DNA of 64,000 nucleotides from Claveliimonas bilis (GTDB lineage Bacteria > Bacillota > Clostridia > Lachnospirales > Lachnospiraceae), in contig NZ_AP027742.1 in the NCBI RefSeq assembly GCF_030296775.1, forward strand, positions 2,418,001 to 2,482,000, in the 5' to 3' direction. Positions 35,656-45,024 of the stretch are shown here, in pieces. How positions within the stretch are numbered: the first letter of the stretch is position 1; each line of letters begins with the position of its first letter. The position numbers and the translations under genes were made by a program. The notes under the pieces were generated by a model. The model did not search any database and was not told the origin of the DNA. It saw nothing but the letters and a program-made list of their open reading frames with translations.

Positions 35656-36379
35656 TTTCATATCCCCTTGGTGTTATCATAGCTTCCTTTTTTCTGATGG
35701 TCTGTGAGTTTCCAATAAATACTGTTGTAAACATATCTGTCTGCGCTTCCATAAGCCGGGCAAGCGTGCATATCCTGTATGCCTCTCCTTCCCGCCCTAT
35801 GTTGGACACATAGCCGCATACGGTATCGGAGCTCTGGTATTCTCCAATGATGCGGCACGCTCTTTTCAGATAGTCCTTCCTTTTGCGGCTGGAAGGATTA
35901 TAGATACAGATTGCAAAGTCCGCCTCTGCCGCCGACCGCAGCCTTTTTTCAATCTTTTCCCACGGCGTGAGAAGATCGCTTAGGCTTATGACGGCAAAAT
36001 CGTGGATAAGGGGCGCGCCCAGTACAGCCGCCCCTGAAGAAGCCGCCGTCACTCCCGGAACCACTTCCACCTGGACGTCCGGATACTCTTCTTTCATGGA
36101 AAGGATCAGTCCTGCCATACCGTAGATCCCTGCATCTCCGCTGCAGATCATGGCTGTGGTCTGCCCCTGCTGTGCCTTTTCAAGCGCCATGCGGCATCTC
36201 TGGATTTCTTTTGTCATAGGGGTTGTCAGAAATTCCTTTCCGGGAAAATGCTCCTTTACCAGATCTACATAGACCGTATAACCTGCGATCACCTGGCTTG
36301 CTTCCAGCGCCTTTGCCGCCCGTATCGTCATATCTTCATAGTTTCCCGGCCCGATGCCCACTACATATAATTTCGTCAA
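35648..36379 (-). CDS. cbiH: Cobalt-precorrin-3 C17-methyltransferase CbiH
   Basis: 243 aa, SAM-dependent tetrapyrrole methylase. LYVVGIGPGNYEDMT (3-17) and ICSGDAGIYGMA (about 78-89) are the SAM-site motifs; IYNPSSRKRKDYL (about 158-170) is typical of CbiH/CobJ. It overlaps the next gene's start by a few nt and the end of cbiG by 44 nt. Confidence 0.95.
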   Translation of the reverse strand: MTKLYVVGIGPGNYEDMTIRAAKALEASQVIAGYTVYVDLVKEHFPGKEFLTTPMTKEIQRCRMALEKAQQGQTTAMICSGDAGIYGMAGLILSMKEEYPDVQVEVVPGVTAASSGAAVLGAPLIHDFAVISLSDLLTPWEKIEKRLRSAAEADFAICIYNPSSRKRKDYLKRACRIIGEYQSSDTVCGYVSNIGREGEAYRICTLARLMEAQTDMFTTVFIGNSQTIRKKEAMITPRGYENG

Positions 36380-37430
36380 ATGCTACACTCCAATCTTTGG
36401 CCGCCACCGCAAGGGTCATGCCGTTTTCTGCTGTTTTTTCAAGAAGCAGCCTTCCGTTTTTGCTGCCCTGTATCGCTGCCCGCTCGCAGACATTTCCAAT
36501 TCCTGTCACCTGGCGGACAAATCCGGATTCCCTGCTTACGTTTTCTATCTGCTTAAGCACTTCCTCCGGCCAGGTCTCAAATGGAATGTTCCACTGATCA
36601 GCCAGCTCAAGGAATCCCTCTTCTTCTGCTTTTCTGTCAATACTTCCGATCTTTTCCACCTGTTCTTTTCTAAGGCCGAGAGATTTAAGGCTCCTGCAGA
36701 AGAAATCTTCCAGCTCTTTTGCCGGCTTTCCTTTTTTACACCCGGCTCCCAAAGTGAGATTAGCCGGGTAAAGATAAAGGATCTTCGCTCCGGACGACCC
36801 GCTTGTTTCCAGGTCCTTTCGCCCTTCGCCGTCCGGGCTTTGTACAACGGCAATTCCCAGGGGAAATTCTTTCAGCATCTCTTCCCTGGGACAGGACTCC
36901 AGTTCTTCCGGAAGTTCCCCTTCCACCGGGCACTCTGCATAAAATCCGATTTTCTCCCCTCTTAGTATAGCAGCAGAAATTTTTTTTGCCAGCATCCGGT
37001 TGGAAAAAAGGAGAGACTGTTTCTTTGCAAACATATCTACCGCAAATTTCCCCTGTACATCTGTCGCCGTTGTCAGCACCGGCAGGGAGCCCATCTCCTC
37101 CGCCAGAAGAAGGGCAAGTTCATTTGCCCCACCCACATGGCCGGACAGGATCGGAATGGCAAAGGTTCCTTTCTCATCCATGACAACCACTGCCGGATCC
37201 TTCATTTTATCCTGAAGACAGGGGGCAATGAGACGGACCGCAATCCCGGCTGCTCCAATGAAAAGGATCTCTCCGGCTTTGTCCCAATAATGAGATACCC
37301 AATCCTTTCCGGAAGGTCTCTCAAGACAAACGGTGTCTCTTCCCCGGCGGGTAAGGATCTCTTCTATTGCCTGCATTTTTTCTTTCCCTCTGTCTGTATA
37401 GCAGACAATAAGTGTTAAGGACTTTTTCAA
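36336..37430 (-). CDS. cbiG: Cobalt-precorrin-5A hydrolase CbiG
   Basis: 364 aa. It opens the delta-lactone ring and releases acetaldehyde. GDTVCLERPSGKDW is followed by ILFIGAAGIAVRLIAP (about 53-68) and VVVMDEKGTFAIPILSGHVGGANELA (split in CbiG_N/mid), and the C-terminal domain LGAGCKKGKPA (about 228-238) is CbiG_C. Its start overlaps the cbiF stop (ATGA). Confidence 0.95.
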   Translation of the reverse strand: MKKSLTLIVCYTDRGKEKMQAIEEILTRRGRDTVCLERPSGKDWVSHYWDKAGEILFIGAAGIAVRLIAPCLQDKMKDPAVVVMDEKGTFAIPILSGHVGGANELALLLAEEMGSLPVLTTATDVQGKFAVDMFAKKQSLLFSNRMLAKKISAAILRGEKIGFYAECPVEGELPEELESCPREEMLKEFPLGIAVVQSPDGEGRKDLETSGSSGAKILYLYPANLTLGAGCKKGKPAKELEDFFCRSLKSLGLRKEQVEKIGSIDRKAEEEGFLELADQWNIPFETWPEEVLKQIENVSRESGFVRQVTGIGNVCERAAIQGSKNGRLLLEKTAENGMTLAVAAKDWSVAFDEIICSGHRAGKL

Positions 37431-38212
37431 TGTTCTTTCCTCATTTCTTTCTGCCCGTCTTTGCTCTTCCGATATTCGGTGTCGAAGGATGGATCATATA
37501 GTTTGGATCTTTCATAATTCTTTTTTTCCAATATACGTCCCACAATAATAAGGGCAGTCTTTTTGATCCCCTCTCTTGCCGCTGCCTCTTCCAAAGAATC
37601 CACGGTGCAGATCACTTTCTTTTCCTCTTCCCAGGTAGCTTTGTATACAATGACTGCCGGTGTGTCCGGAGGATACCCTCCTGCCTGCAGCTCTAAAGAC
37701 AGCTGCCCCAAAAGCCCGGCGCTTAAAAACAATACCATGGTCGTCTGATGCTGTGCAAAAGAACGGATACTTTCCCTCTCCGGCACAGGGGTACGTCCCG
37801 CCATCCTTGTGATAACAACACTCTGGGCTATGGACGGCAGTGTGTATTCCAGCTGAAGGGCAGCTGCGGCTCCACAAAATGAACTGACTCCGGGACATAC
37901 TTCATAAGAAATGCCAAGCGCATCCAGCGCATCCATCTGTTCCTGAATGGCTCCGTACAGGCAGGGATCCCCGGTATGCAGCCGCACCGTCGTCTTCCCT
38001 TCTTCTTCCGCTTTTTTCATAACATCCAGTACTTCTTCCAGTGTCATATAAGCACTGTTGAAAACCTGGCACTCTTTTTTTCTGTCTGCCATCACCTGGG
38101 GATTTACCAAAGACCCGGCATAAATAATGACATCCGCCTCATCTACTTTCCGTTTCCCCTTTACTGTAATAAGATCCGGATCCCCAGGGCCTGCGCCCAC
38201 AAAATAAACCAT
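37427..38212 (-). CDS. cbiF: Cobalt-precorrin-4 C11-methyltransferase CbiF
   Basis: 261 aa. VYFVGAGPGDPDLITVKG (2-19) and LHTGDPCLYGAI (about 78-89) form the SAM site of class III methylases; YAGSLVNPQV (31-40) is characteristic of CbiF/CobM. The C-terminal tail is basic. It directly follows cbiL with no gap. Confidence 0.96.
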   Translation of the reverse strand: MVYFVGAGPGDPDLITVKGKRKVDEADVIIYAGSLVNPQVMADRKKECQVFNSAYMTLEEVLDVMKKAEEEGKTTVRLHTGDPCLYGAIQEQMDALDALGISYEVCPGVSSFCGAAAALQLEYTLPSIAQSVVITRMAGRTPVPERESIRSFAQHQTTMVLFLSAGLLGQLSLELQAGGYPPDTPAVIVYKATWEEEKKVICTVDSLEEAAAREGIKKTALIIVGRILEKKNYERSKLYDPSFDTEYRKSKDGQKEMRKEH

Positions 38213-38905
38213 CTATTGTCCTCCTGCATCTTTTACTACCATAATAGAATAATAACTTAAATCATCTGGAATTTCATCCAAAGAACGGTAAATTTTCTCT
38301 CCGTCCATTTTGCATCGCTCCACAGCCTGCCCTTTCTGCCCATTCTCCTTCAGGTAGTCTCTTACCCTGGCCGCTTCTTTTCCCGCTTTCATTAATACCT
38401 TGGTACCTGAAAGAGCGATTCCTTCTGCAATCGGATAGGAGGCGGGAATGAGATGAAGCATCTGATCCTTTTCCACAAGCCCCTCATCCAAAGCTGCCGA
38501 TACTGCCAGAAAAGAAGGAATCCCATTGATCAGTTTTGCCGGATATCCTGCTGCCTCTACCTTTTTATGGACATAGAGATAAGTGGAATAAATACAGGGA
38601 TCTCCCAGCGTGAGATAAGCCGCTGTCTTTCCCTGTTCCAAAACTGCAAGGATCCTCTTTGCCGCATCTTCATGGGCCTTCTCCCTTGCTTCCTCATCTT
38701 TTGTCATCGGCATATAAAGCCCTTCCGTCTCCTTTGAGGCAAGTTCCGGTACCGCTCCTGCCGCGATCTGATAGGCAGTTGTCTCTTCCGGCACTTTTCC
38801 GGGTGCAAAGATCACATCGCTCTCCCTTATGATACGGACAGCTTGAAGGGTCAAAAGTTCCGGATCCCCAGGGCCGACGCCTACTCCATACAACGTTCCT
38901 TTCAT
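38213..38905 (-). CDS. cbiL: Cobalt-precorrin-2 C20-methyltransferase CbiL
   Basis: 230 aa. GVGVGPGDPELLTLQA (7-22) and YLTLGDPCIYSTY (about 95-107) are the SAM-site motifs of CbiL/CobI, and VINGIPSF-type sequence (LINGIPSFLA) follows. It is the first ring methylation after cobalt insertion. Separated from cbiD by about 75 nt of AT-rich sequence. Confidence 0.95.
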   Translation of the reverse strand: MKGTLYGVGVGPGDPELLTLQAVRIIRESDVIFAPGKVPEETTAYQIAAGAVPELASKETEGLYMPMTKDEEAREKAHEDAAKRILAVLEQGKTAAYLTLGDPCIYSTYLYVHKKVEAAGYPAKLINGIPSFLAVSAALDEGLVEKDQMLHLIPASYPIAEGIALSGTKVLMKAGKEAARVRDYLKENGQKGQAVERCKMDGEKIYRSLDEIPDDLSYYSIMVVKDAGGQ

Positions 38906-38980
38906 ATGATTCCCTTTCTTTTTATATATTTTTTTATTTCTATAGAGCTTTTATTATTTATCCTATTGATATATGCAATA

Positions 38981-40132
38981 TCAATTCCGCTGCTGGCAAT
39001 GGAACTTATATTCCTCGATCAGCTCCAAAGCGTCCTCCGTCATTCCAAGCATCCCGAAGGTATTGGAAAATACGATTGCTCCGGTCTTTATCTCTCCGCC
39101 GGACCTCATGTTAAGATACGTATGGATCTTCTGCATCAAAACCTCTATTATCTTCTCCCTTTTTTCTCCATCCAGCATCTGCAGTGCATCCTCTGTTGTG
39201 TTGCAGCCAAGAAGCGACAGGGCAGCCGCTTCTCCCAGACCTGCCCGAAGAGCTGCAGCACTTAAAATTTCCATCCGGCAGTCTGCATATCTGGAATGCG
39301 TATTCATAATGCCTCCGGCAACCTTTACAAATTTACCGATATGAGAAATAAAAAGCAGCCCCTTTGCGCCATGTTTTACTGCAAGATCTATGGTATCTCC
39401 CACATAATTGCTGCACTTGACAGCCTCCTCTTTCTGGATCTGCCATTTCTCTTCCAGGAAATCCAGCCCATAATTGCCGGGCGCTGCCAAAATAATCTCT
39501 CTTTTTGCGGCAAGCTTTACTTTTATCTCTACCTCAATGGTGTCAATAAGGGCCTGCTCACTCATAGGTTCCACAATGCCGCTTGTTCCAAGCACAGACA
39601 GCCCTCCTTCTATCCCAATACGGGGGTTAAAGGTCTTTTCTGCCAGCTCCTGGCCTCCCGGTATCTCAATGATTACCTTCAGGCCTCCGGTATAACCTGA
39701 GATGTCCCGCACTTCCCGGACTTCTTTTTCTATCATTTTTCTTGGGACCGTGTTGATGGCCGCACTGCCTACCGGCTGATCCAGACCGGGCTTTGTCACT
39801 CTTCCCACTCCTTCTCCGCCGTCTATGATGATATGATCTCCTTCTTCCATAGAGACTGTACTGTAAATCACAACTCCGTTCGTAATATCCGGGTCGTCTC
39901 CGCTGTACTTTCTGATACCGCACCTGACAGAGTTCACATTTCCCCGGTCATCATATCTTACCGGCCCGCATTCTTCCACAGGAAGTTCCAGGCTCCATCC
40001 GGCAGGAATCCATACTTTGATCTGTTCCCTCTTTCTGCCTGTAAGCAAATATTCTGCCGCTGCCCTTGAAGCTGCCTGTGCGCAGGTTCCTGTAGTCCAG
40101 CCTTTTTTTAACTCCTTTTTCTGCCTGCTCAT
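38981..40132 (-). CDS. cbiD: Cobalt-precorrin-5B C1-methyltransferase CbiD
   Basis: 383 aa, full length. LKKGWTTGTCAQAASRAA (8-25) is the unmistakable CbiD N-terminus; GVGRVTKPGLDQPVG (about 105-119) and GTSGIVEPMSEQA (about 183-195) are further signatures. CbiD is specific to the anaerobic route and methylates C1. It overlaps the cobA/hemD stop (ATGA). Confidence 0.97.
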   Translation of the reverse strand: MSRQKKELKKGWTTGTCAQAASRAAAEYLLTGRKREQIKVWIPAGWSLELPVEECGPVRYDDRGNVNSVRCGIRKYSGDDPDITNGVVIYSTVSMEEGDHIIIDGGEGVGRVTKPGLDQPVGSAAINTVPRKMIEKEVREVRDISGYTGGLKVIIEIPGGQELAEKTFNPRIGIEGGLSVLGTSGIVEPMSEQALIDTIEVEIKVKLAAKREIILAAPGNYGLDFLEEKWQIQKEEAVKCSNYVGDTIDLAVKHGAKGLLFISHIGKFVKVAGGIMNTHSRYADCRMEILSAAALRAGLGEAAALSLLGCNTTEDALQMLDGEKREKIIEVLMQKIHTYLNMRSGGEIKTGAIVFSNTFGMLGMTEDALELIEEYKFHCQQRN

Positions 40133-41643
40133 TGCTTCTCCATTTCTTCTGCCAGTAAAACAAGGGACTCTACGTCCGCCCTCCTAGCTGTATAGGTAAC
40201 CATCCCGGCTTTCCTTGCTTCTTCTTCTGTCTTTTCTCCGATACAAAGCGCCGTCACCCTGCCAAAATCCAGCTCCGGCGCGGCATGGACAAATCCGCGG
40301 ACAGTAGAAGCACTGGTAAAAACAGCATAATCACTGATCCCTTCTCCAAACTCTTTTTCCAGATCAACAAAGGGCCGGGACTCATAACAGGTATCATACA
40401 GCGGTATGTCCGCCGTCTGTATGCCTGCTCTCTCCAGGATTTCCGTAAGTTCCCGGCTTCCCATCCTGGCTCTGGGAAGAAGAATTTTTTCCTTCTTTCC
40501 CACTTGCAGCGCCAATTCCTCCGCCAGATGTCTGCTGTCGTATACTTCGGGCATCAAATCCGGGGAAAATCCCCACTCCCGCATTTTCTCCGCTGTTCCC
40601 TGCCCTATCACTGCAAATTTAAGATGAGACAGCTTTCGGTTGTCTATCGAATGCTTTTTCAGATAGTCTCTGAAAATCTGTACCCCTGTAGGGCTGGTAA
40701 ATACCAGCCAGCTATAATCTACAATCTTCTCCAGCGCTTCATCCAAAGCAGGATTTTCTTCTATGGGGACAATGCGGATTGTAGGAGCTTCCAAGACTTC
40801 CGCCCCCTTTTCCCTAAGGAGGGCTGACAGCTTGTCCTTTTGCTCTCTTGGCCTTGTCACCACAAATTTCTTTCCTGCCAGCGGGCGTTTGTCATACCAC
40901 TCCATTTGGTCTTCTCCGGCAGCCTGCCCTACAAGAATGATGGCTGGGGACTGTACCTTCTCTTCCAATGCTTTCCGGGCAATGTCTGCAATGGTTCCTT
41001 TGATTTTCCGCTGCCTTGCCGTTGTCCCTCTCTCCAGGACAGCAGCCGGTGTCTCTGGAGGCATACTGCTCTTTAACAAACCTTCTGCCACATCCTTTAC
41101 CGTGTGCACCCCCATCAGGAATACCAGAGTTCCGCCTCCTTTTACCAGGGCGTCGTAAGAAATATCCGGAAAACTTCCGTCCTTTTTGTGGGCAGTGACA
41201 ACGTGAAAGGATGACGCCATATCCCGGTGGGTCACAGGGATACCAAGATAGGCCGGCACAGAAACAGCAGAAGTGATTCCGGGGACAATCTCAAATGCGA
41301 TCCCCTGAGCGTTTAAATATTCCGCCTCCTCTGCACCTCTCCCGAATACAAGGGGATCCCCTCCTTTAAGGCGCACGATCCTCCCTCCTTTTTCTGCCTC
41401 TGCAGCAAGAATTTTATTGATCTCTTCCTGGGGGATCGGATGAAATCCCGACCGTTTTCCCACATCTATATATTCCGCTTCATTATTTCCATATGAAAGG
41501 ACACTGCTTCCCACAAGCCGGTCATAGACAATAACATCCGCCTCTTCCAGCAGGCGTTTTCCTTTTACAGTGATCAGCTCGGCGTCAGAGGGGCCGGCCC
41601 CTACCAGATAGACAACTCCTTTTCCTTGTCTTCTCTGCTTCAT
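40129..41643 (-). CDS. Uroporphyrinogen-III methyltransferase / synthase fusion (CobA-HemD)
   Basis: 504 aa, two enzymes. Residues about 1-250 are SUMT (VYLVGAGPSDAELITVKG at 10-27, RLKGGDPLVFGRGAEE near 98-113), which makes precorrin-2. Residues about 255-504 are uroporphyrinogen-III synthase HemD (KKFVVTRPREQ, VFTSPTGVQIF, FTSASTVRGF). The chain converts preuroporphyrinogen to precorrin-2. It is tightly coupled to hemC upstream. Confidence 0.95.
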   Translation of the reverse strand: MKQRRQGKGVVYLVGAGPSDAELITVKGKRLLEEADVIVYDRLVGSSVLSYGNNEAEYIDVGKRSGFHPIPQEEINKILAAEAEKGGRIVRLKGGDPLVFGRGAEEAEYLNAQGIAFEIVPGITSAVSVPAYLGIPVTHRDMASSFHVVTAHKKDGSFPDISYDALVKGGGTLVFLMGVHTVKDVAEGLLKSSMPPETPAAVLERGTTARQRKIKGTIADIARKALEEKVQSPAIILVGQAAGEDQMEWYDKRPLAGKKFVVTRPREQKDKLSALLREKGAEVLEAPTIRIVPIEENPALDEALEKIVDYSWLVFTSPTGVQIFRDYLKKHSIDNRKLSHLKFAVIGQGTAEKMREWGFSPDLMPEVYDSRHLAEELALQVGKKEKILLPRARMGSRELTEILERAGIQTADIPLYDTCYESRPFVDLEKEFGEGISDYAVFTSASTVRGFVHAAPELDFGRVTALCIGEKTEEEARKAGMVTYTARRADVESLVLLAEEMEKQ

Positions 41644-42539
41644 TTTTCTGTCTCCTCATTTTTTAACTTTTCCGCAAGATCCATCCCTATCCGGACAGCG
41701 TTTTGAACATCAGCCATTTCTTCCTTCGGCAGCGACTGCTGGCCCACTTTGAAAAATCCTGTTCCTTCATTATAATAAAGACCCCTCAAAGTACAGATGC
41801 CGTTCCTGATCTCTCCATAAGCCGCCACGGGCGAAGAACAGCCTCCATTCAACCGCCGCACAAAGGACCGCTCCGCCACAGAAATCCACCGGGATTCCTT
41901 GTGATCGATTCCATCTGTAATGGATTTCAGGGACTTTTTCCCCTGCACGGCCAAAACTCCCTGTCCTGCAGAAGGAAGGATCTCCGTCACCTCAAAGTAA
42001 CGGCTGATCCGGTTTTCCAGGCCTAATCTTTTCAGCCCGGCTGCCGCCAGCACCAAAGCGCCAAACTCCCCTTTATCCAACTTTTCCAACCGGGTCAATA
42101 CGTTCCCTCGTATACTGGTTATTTCCAGTTCCGGATACATAGCATGCAATTGAATTTTCCTTCGCAAACTGGAACATCCAACCGGTTTTTTAACATCCCA
42201 TTTTTCCACTCCCTTTGGGAGCACTAACACATCTCTTGGATCTTCACGCTCAGAAAATGCCAGAATGGGATACTCTTTTGTCTCCTCCATCGGCATATCT
42301 TTCAGACTATGTACTGCAAGATCGATCTTCCCTTCCTGAAGAGCTGCCTCCAGCTCTTTCATAAAAAGACCTTTCCCTCCGATTTTATCCAGCGTCTTAT
42401 TAAGAATGCGATCCCCTGTTGTCTTCATCGTAACCAGTTCACATTCCAGCGCCGGATTGACTGTCTGTAATTCTTCTATTATAAGTTCTGCCTGCCGGAT
42501 TGCCAGCCGGCTCATTCTGCTTCCTACCTTAAGTTTCAT
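41640..42539 (-). CDS. hemC: Hydroxymethylbilane synthase (porphobilinogen deaminase)
   Basis: 299 aa. KVGSRMSRLAIRQA (4-17), HSLKDMP (about 77-83), SLRRKIQL and the cofactor Cys in RRLNGGCSSPVAAYG (about 228-242) are all present. It polymerises four porphobilinogens. The ATG at 42539 is preferred over a GTG 6 nt upstream because GGGAG has better spacing. hemA, hemB and hemL, needed to make porphobilinogen, are not in this window. Confidence 0.96.
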   Translation of the reverse strand: MKLKVGSRMSRLAIRQAELIIEELQTVNPALECELVTMKTTGDRILNKTLDKIGGKGLFMKELEAALQEGKIDLAVHSLKDMPMEETKEYPILAFSEREDPRDVLVLPKGVEKWDVKKPVGCSSLRRKIQLHAMYPELEITSIRGNVLTRLEKLDKGEFGALVLAAAGLKRLGLENRISRYFEVTEILPSAGQGVLAVQGKKSLKSITDGIDHKESRWISVAERSFVRRLNGGCSSPVAAYGEIRNGICTLRGLYYNEGTGFFKVGQQSLPKEEMADVQNAVRIGMDLAEKLKNEETEK

Positions 42540-42583
42540 TCTCACACTCCCAGCTGTCTTCTGATACTGTGCGTCCCAGGACG

Positions 42584-43045
42584 CTATAATTCTCTGCGAA
42601 CTTTCGCTGCAAGGTCAGCCACTGCCCGATGATCCGATCCGTCTCCTGCAATTCCAACCACAATGTTGTCCTTTGCTGCAATGGCCGGAAAATAAAAATC
42701 ACAGTCCTCCCGGCACGACGCCGAATTTACCAAAATTCCTTTCTCCCTGCCAAGAGCTACGATGTTACGATTAAGGTCATTGTCATCCGAAGCAGCGATT
42801 ATCATAAAATAGTCTGTAAGAATATCAGCAGGACGAAATTCCCGCTCCATCAGGTTTATTTTCCCCTCTCTGTGCAGACATTCGATTCTTTCTTTCTGAT
42901 CACCCGGGACGCTTTTGGCAATGACTGTGATATCGGCTCCAAAATCCTGAAGGACTGATATTCTGCGAAGAGCCACTTTCCCTGCCCCGATAACCAGTAC
43001 CTTTTTCTTCTCTACAGATATAAATAGCGGAAAATGTTTTTTCAT
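42584..43045 (-). CDS. Precorrin-2 dehydrogenase (SirC / CysG N-domain type)
   Basis: 153 aa. FPLFISVEKKKVLVIGAGKVALRRI (an NAD Rossmann unit, seen as VIGAGKVALRR about 18-28) followed by NRNIVALGREKGILVNSAS, the CysG/Met8 signature. It oxidises precorrin-2 to sirohydrochlorin, which CbiK then loads with cobalt. It is short and lacks the ferrochelatase half, consistent with a separate CbiK. GGAGG lies 4 nt before the ATG at 43045; a longer reading has no ribosome site. Confidence 0.92.
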   Translation of the reverse strand: MKKHFPLFISVEKKKVLVIGAGKVALRRISVLQDFGADITVIAKSVPGDQKERIECLHREGKINLMEREFRPADILTDYFMIIAASDDNDLNRNIVALGREKGILVNSASCREDCDFYFPAIAAKDNIVVGIAGDGSDHRAVADLAAKVRREL

Positions 43046-43088
43046 TTTTCCTCCTTCATAAAGAAATCTTAAAGGGAATTTCCCAGAT

Positions 43089-43301
43089 TTACTCTTCCAT
43101 TTCCACAATAAGATAAAAGCCTTTTTCTGTCTCCTCGATTTTTCGGATGACGCCCTTTCGCGCTTTGATTCTTTCATTTGTCCGATAAATTCCGGACATG
43201 GCTACAGACGGTTCAACCAGATAGGTATACCGCCCTGTACTGGGACTTCTCTCGCTGATGACGACCTCCTGACCTTCTTCTACAAGGCCCTGCCTCTCCA
43301 T
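43089..43301 (-). CDS. Small conserved-looking protein, unknown function
   Basis: 70 aa, mostly beta by inspection (alternating hydrophobics in QEVVISER ... KGVIRKIEETEKGFYLIVEMEE), reminiscent of a small SH3/KOW-like barrel. Family not recognised. It sits at the head of the cob run, 43 nt before the precorrin-2 dehydrogenase, and its start is 1 nt after the stop of the 53-aa frame. The ATG at 43301 has AGGA upstream inside that frame; a GTG start at 43322 is possible. No membrane segments. Confidence 0.6.
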   Translation of the reverse strand: MERQGLVEEGQEVVISERSPSTGRYTYLVEPSVAMSGIYRTNERIKARKGVIRKIEETEKGFYLIVEMEE

Positions 43302-43302
43302 T

Positions 43303-43464
43303 TTAAATCTTTCCTGCCTCACCTTTATCTGTCCTTTCTAATTTTCCTGTCCGTTCTGGTTTGTCTGTCTGCTCTACATTTTCTTCATACTCCGCTTTCC
43401 TCATCCTTTCAGGTGCAGACATTTTGAAAAGGCTAAATGAGAATACAGCCGTTCTGCCTCTCAT
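43303..43464 (-). CDS. Possible 53-aa leader protein of the cob run
   Basis: A 53-codon frame with GAGGGAGG about 4 nt before the ATG and a stop 1 nt ahead of the next gene, so the two look translationally coupled. The product starts MRGRTAVFSFSLFK and ends in a charged, Glu/Lys/Arg-rich tail; no family recognised. It is the first candidate gene of the B12 run. It might be a true small protein or only a leader frame. Confidence 0.4.
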   Translation of the reverse strand: MRGRTAVFSFSLFKMSAPERMRKAEYEENVEQTDKPERTGKLERTDKGEAGKI

Positions 43465-43527
43465 CCAGCCTCCCTCTCTTCAATATTAACCTGGGACATC
43501 ATGCCTGCTTGCCAACAGGCGGCGCTT

Positions 43528-44943
43528 TTACATTTCTTCTATAAATGCCATGTATCCTTTGTATGCCTCATACACATCCGCCTTGCTTGTAATCTCCCAT
43601 GGTGCATGCATACAGAGAACCGCCACTCCGCTGTCGATCACTTCCATACCGTAATTTGCCATGATATAAGCAATTGTTCCACCGCCGCCGGCGTCAACCT
43701 TTCCAAGCTCCGCAAACTGGTATGCTACATTTCTTTTATCCATAGCCTGCCGGATCTGTGCCAGATATTCTGCGTTTGCATCATTTGACCCGCTCTTTCC
43801 GCGGCTTCCGGTAAACTTGTTGAACACCAGACCCTTAGCAAAAAATGCAGAACTTCTCTTTTCAAACACTTCCGCAAACATAGGATCATAGGCTGCACTG
43901 ACATCCGATGAGAGCATTTTTGAATTTTGCAGGGCACGGCGTACTTTCAACTCCGACTCGCCTTCCGTAAGAGCCACAATCTCTGCCACCGTATTTTCAA
44001 AGAACCGGGAATGCATTCCAGTTGCGCCTACACTTCCAATTTCCTCTTTGTCCACAAGAATACAGCATGCCGTTTTTTCAAGGTTCTCCACATCCAACAT
44101 TGCAAAAAGTGAAGTAAAGGCACAAACTCTGTCATCCTGTCCATAGGCCATGATCATGCTGCGATCCAGGCCGCAGTCTCTTGCTCTGCCAGCCGGAACG
44201 ATCTCAAGCTCTGCGGAGAAAAAGTCCTCTTCTTCTATATTATAGCTTTCTTTGAGAAGCTTCATGATCTGGCTTTTTACTGCATCCTTTGCAGCTGCTT
44301 TTTCTTCCTTATCTGCATCTTCTGTCTCATCTGCCTTCTCCGGACGGCTTCCGATCAAAAGATCCAGCTTTTCTCCTTCGATCACGATGTTAGCTTTCTT
44401 TTCCAACTGTTTTCCCGCCAGATGGACCAGAAGATCTGTGATGGCAAACACCGGATCATCGTCCTTTTCCCCGATGCGGATAGGAATCGTCGTTCCATCC
44501 TTTTTTACCACAACCCCGTGGAGAGCCAGCGGAAGAGTTACCCACTGGTATTTTTTAATACCGCCGTAATAATGAGTATCCAGGTAGGCAAGTTCTTCAT
44601 TTTCATATAATGGATTCTGCTTCACATCGATTCGCGGAGAGTCAATGTGTGCACCCAGAATATTCATACCCTCCTGAAGGGGCTTTCTTCCTATATGAAA
44701 TAAAAGAATGCTCTTATCCATGCATACCGCATACACTTTGTCCCCGGCTTTCAACGGTTCCCCACTGCGGATCACATCCTTCAGATCTTTAAATCCCTTT
44801 TCCTGTGCCATACGGTGCGCTACTGCCACACATTCCCGCTCGGTCTTTCCCTCGTCGAGACAAGCTTTATACGAAGAATTGATTCTTTCAAGCCCCTCCA
44901 TATCCTGAGCGGAATAGGTGAGCCATGCGTTATTTCTTTCCAT
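43528..44943 (-). CDS. M18 family aminopeptidase
   Basis: 471 aa, full length for M18. It removes N-terminal residues (aspartyl-aminopeptidase type), cytoplasmic, with two Zn. ILGAHIDSPRIDV (about 95-107) carries the first metal His and Asp; VDKEEIGSVGATGM (about 300-313) the catalytic Glu pair and CMHAPWEITSK (about 445-455) the last His. The start at 44943 follows AAGGAG by 8 nt; an in-frame GTG lies 9 nt before it. Own promoter upstream. Confidence 0.94.
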   Translation of the reverse strand: MERNNAWLTYSAQDMEGLERINSSYKACLDEGKTERECVAVAHRMAQEKGFKDLKDVIRSGEPLKAGDKVYAVCMDKSILLFHIGRKPLQEGMNILGAHIDSPRIDVKQNPLYENEELAYLDTHYYGGIKKYQWVTLPLALHGVVVKKDGTTIPIRIGEKDDDPVFAITDLLVHLAGKQLEKKANIVIEGEKLDLLIGSRPEKADETEDADKEEKAAAKDAVKSQIMKLLKESYNIEEEDFFSAELEIVPAGRARDCGLDRSMIMAYGQDDRVCAFTSLFAMLDVENLEKTACCILVDKEEIGSVGATGMHSRFFENTVAEIVALTEGESELKVRRALQNSKMLSSDVSAAYDPMFAEVFEKRSSAFFAKGLVFNKFTGSRGKSGSNDANAEYLAQIRQAMDKRNVAYQFAELGKVDAGGGGTIAYIMANYGMEVIDSGVAVLCMHAPWEITSKADVYEAYKGYMAFIEEM

Positions 44944-44978
44944 AGATGTCACTCCTTCACTCTAAAATCAATACGTAT

Positions 44979-45007
44979 ATCATAACACATACCGGTTTTT
45001 TTGTACA
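44979..45007 (-). promoter_or_regulatory. Promoter of the M18 aminopeptidase gene
   Basis: On the minus strand TGTACA (45002-45007), a 17-nt spacer and TATGAT (44979-44984). A direct repeat TTGTACAYGTAA (45001-45012 and 45018-45029, period 17) covers the -35 region and reaches into the REP-like palindrome. Confidence 0.5.
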
Positions 45008-45024
45008 TGTAAGTTAATTGTACA

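Noticed and set aside
43302-43527. Cobalamin riboswitch at the head of the B12 run
   Set aside because: Expected by context, but I could not find a B12-box or the other conserved blocks; the stretch is mostly filled by a 53-aa reading frame.
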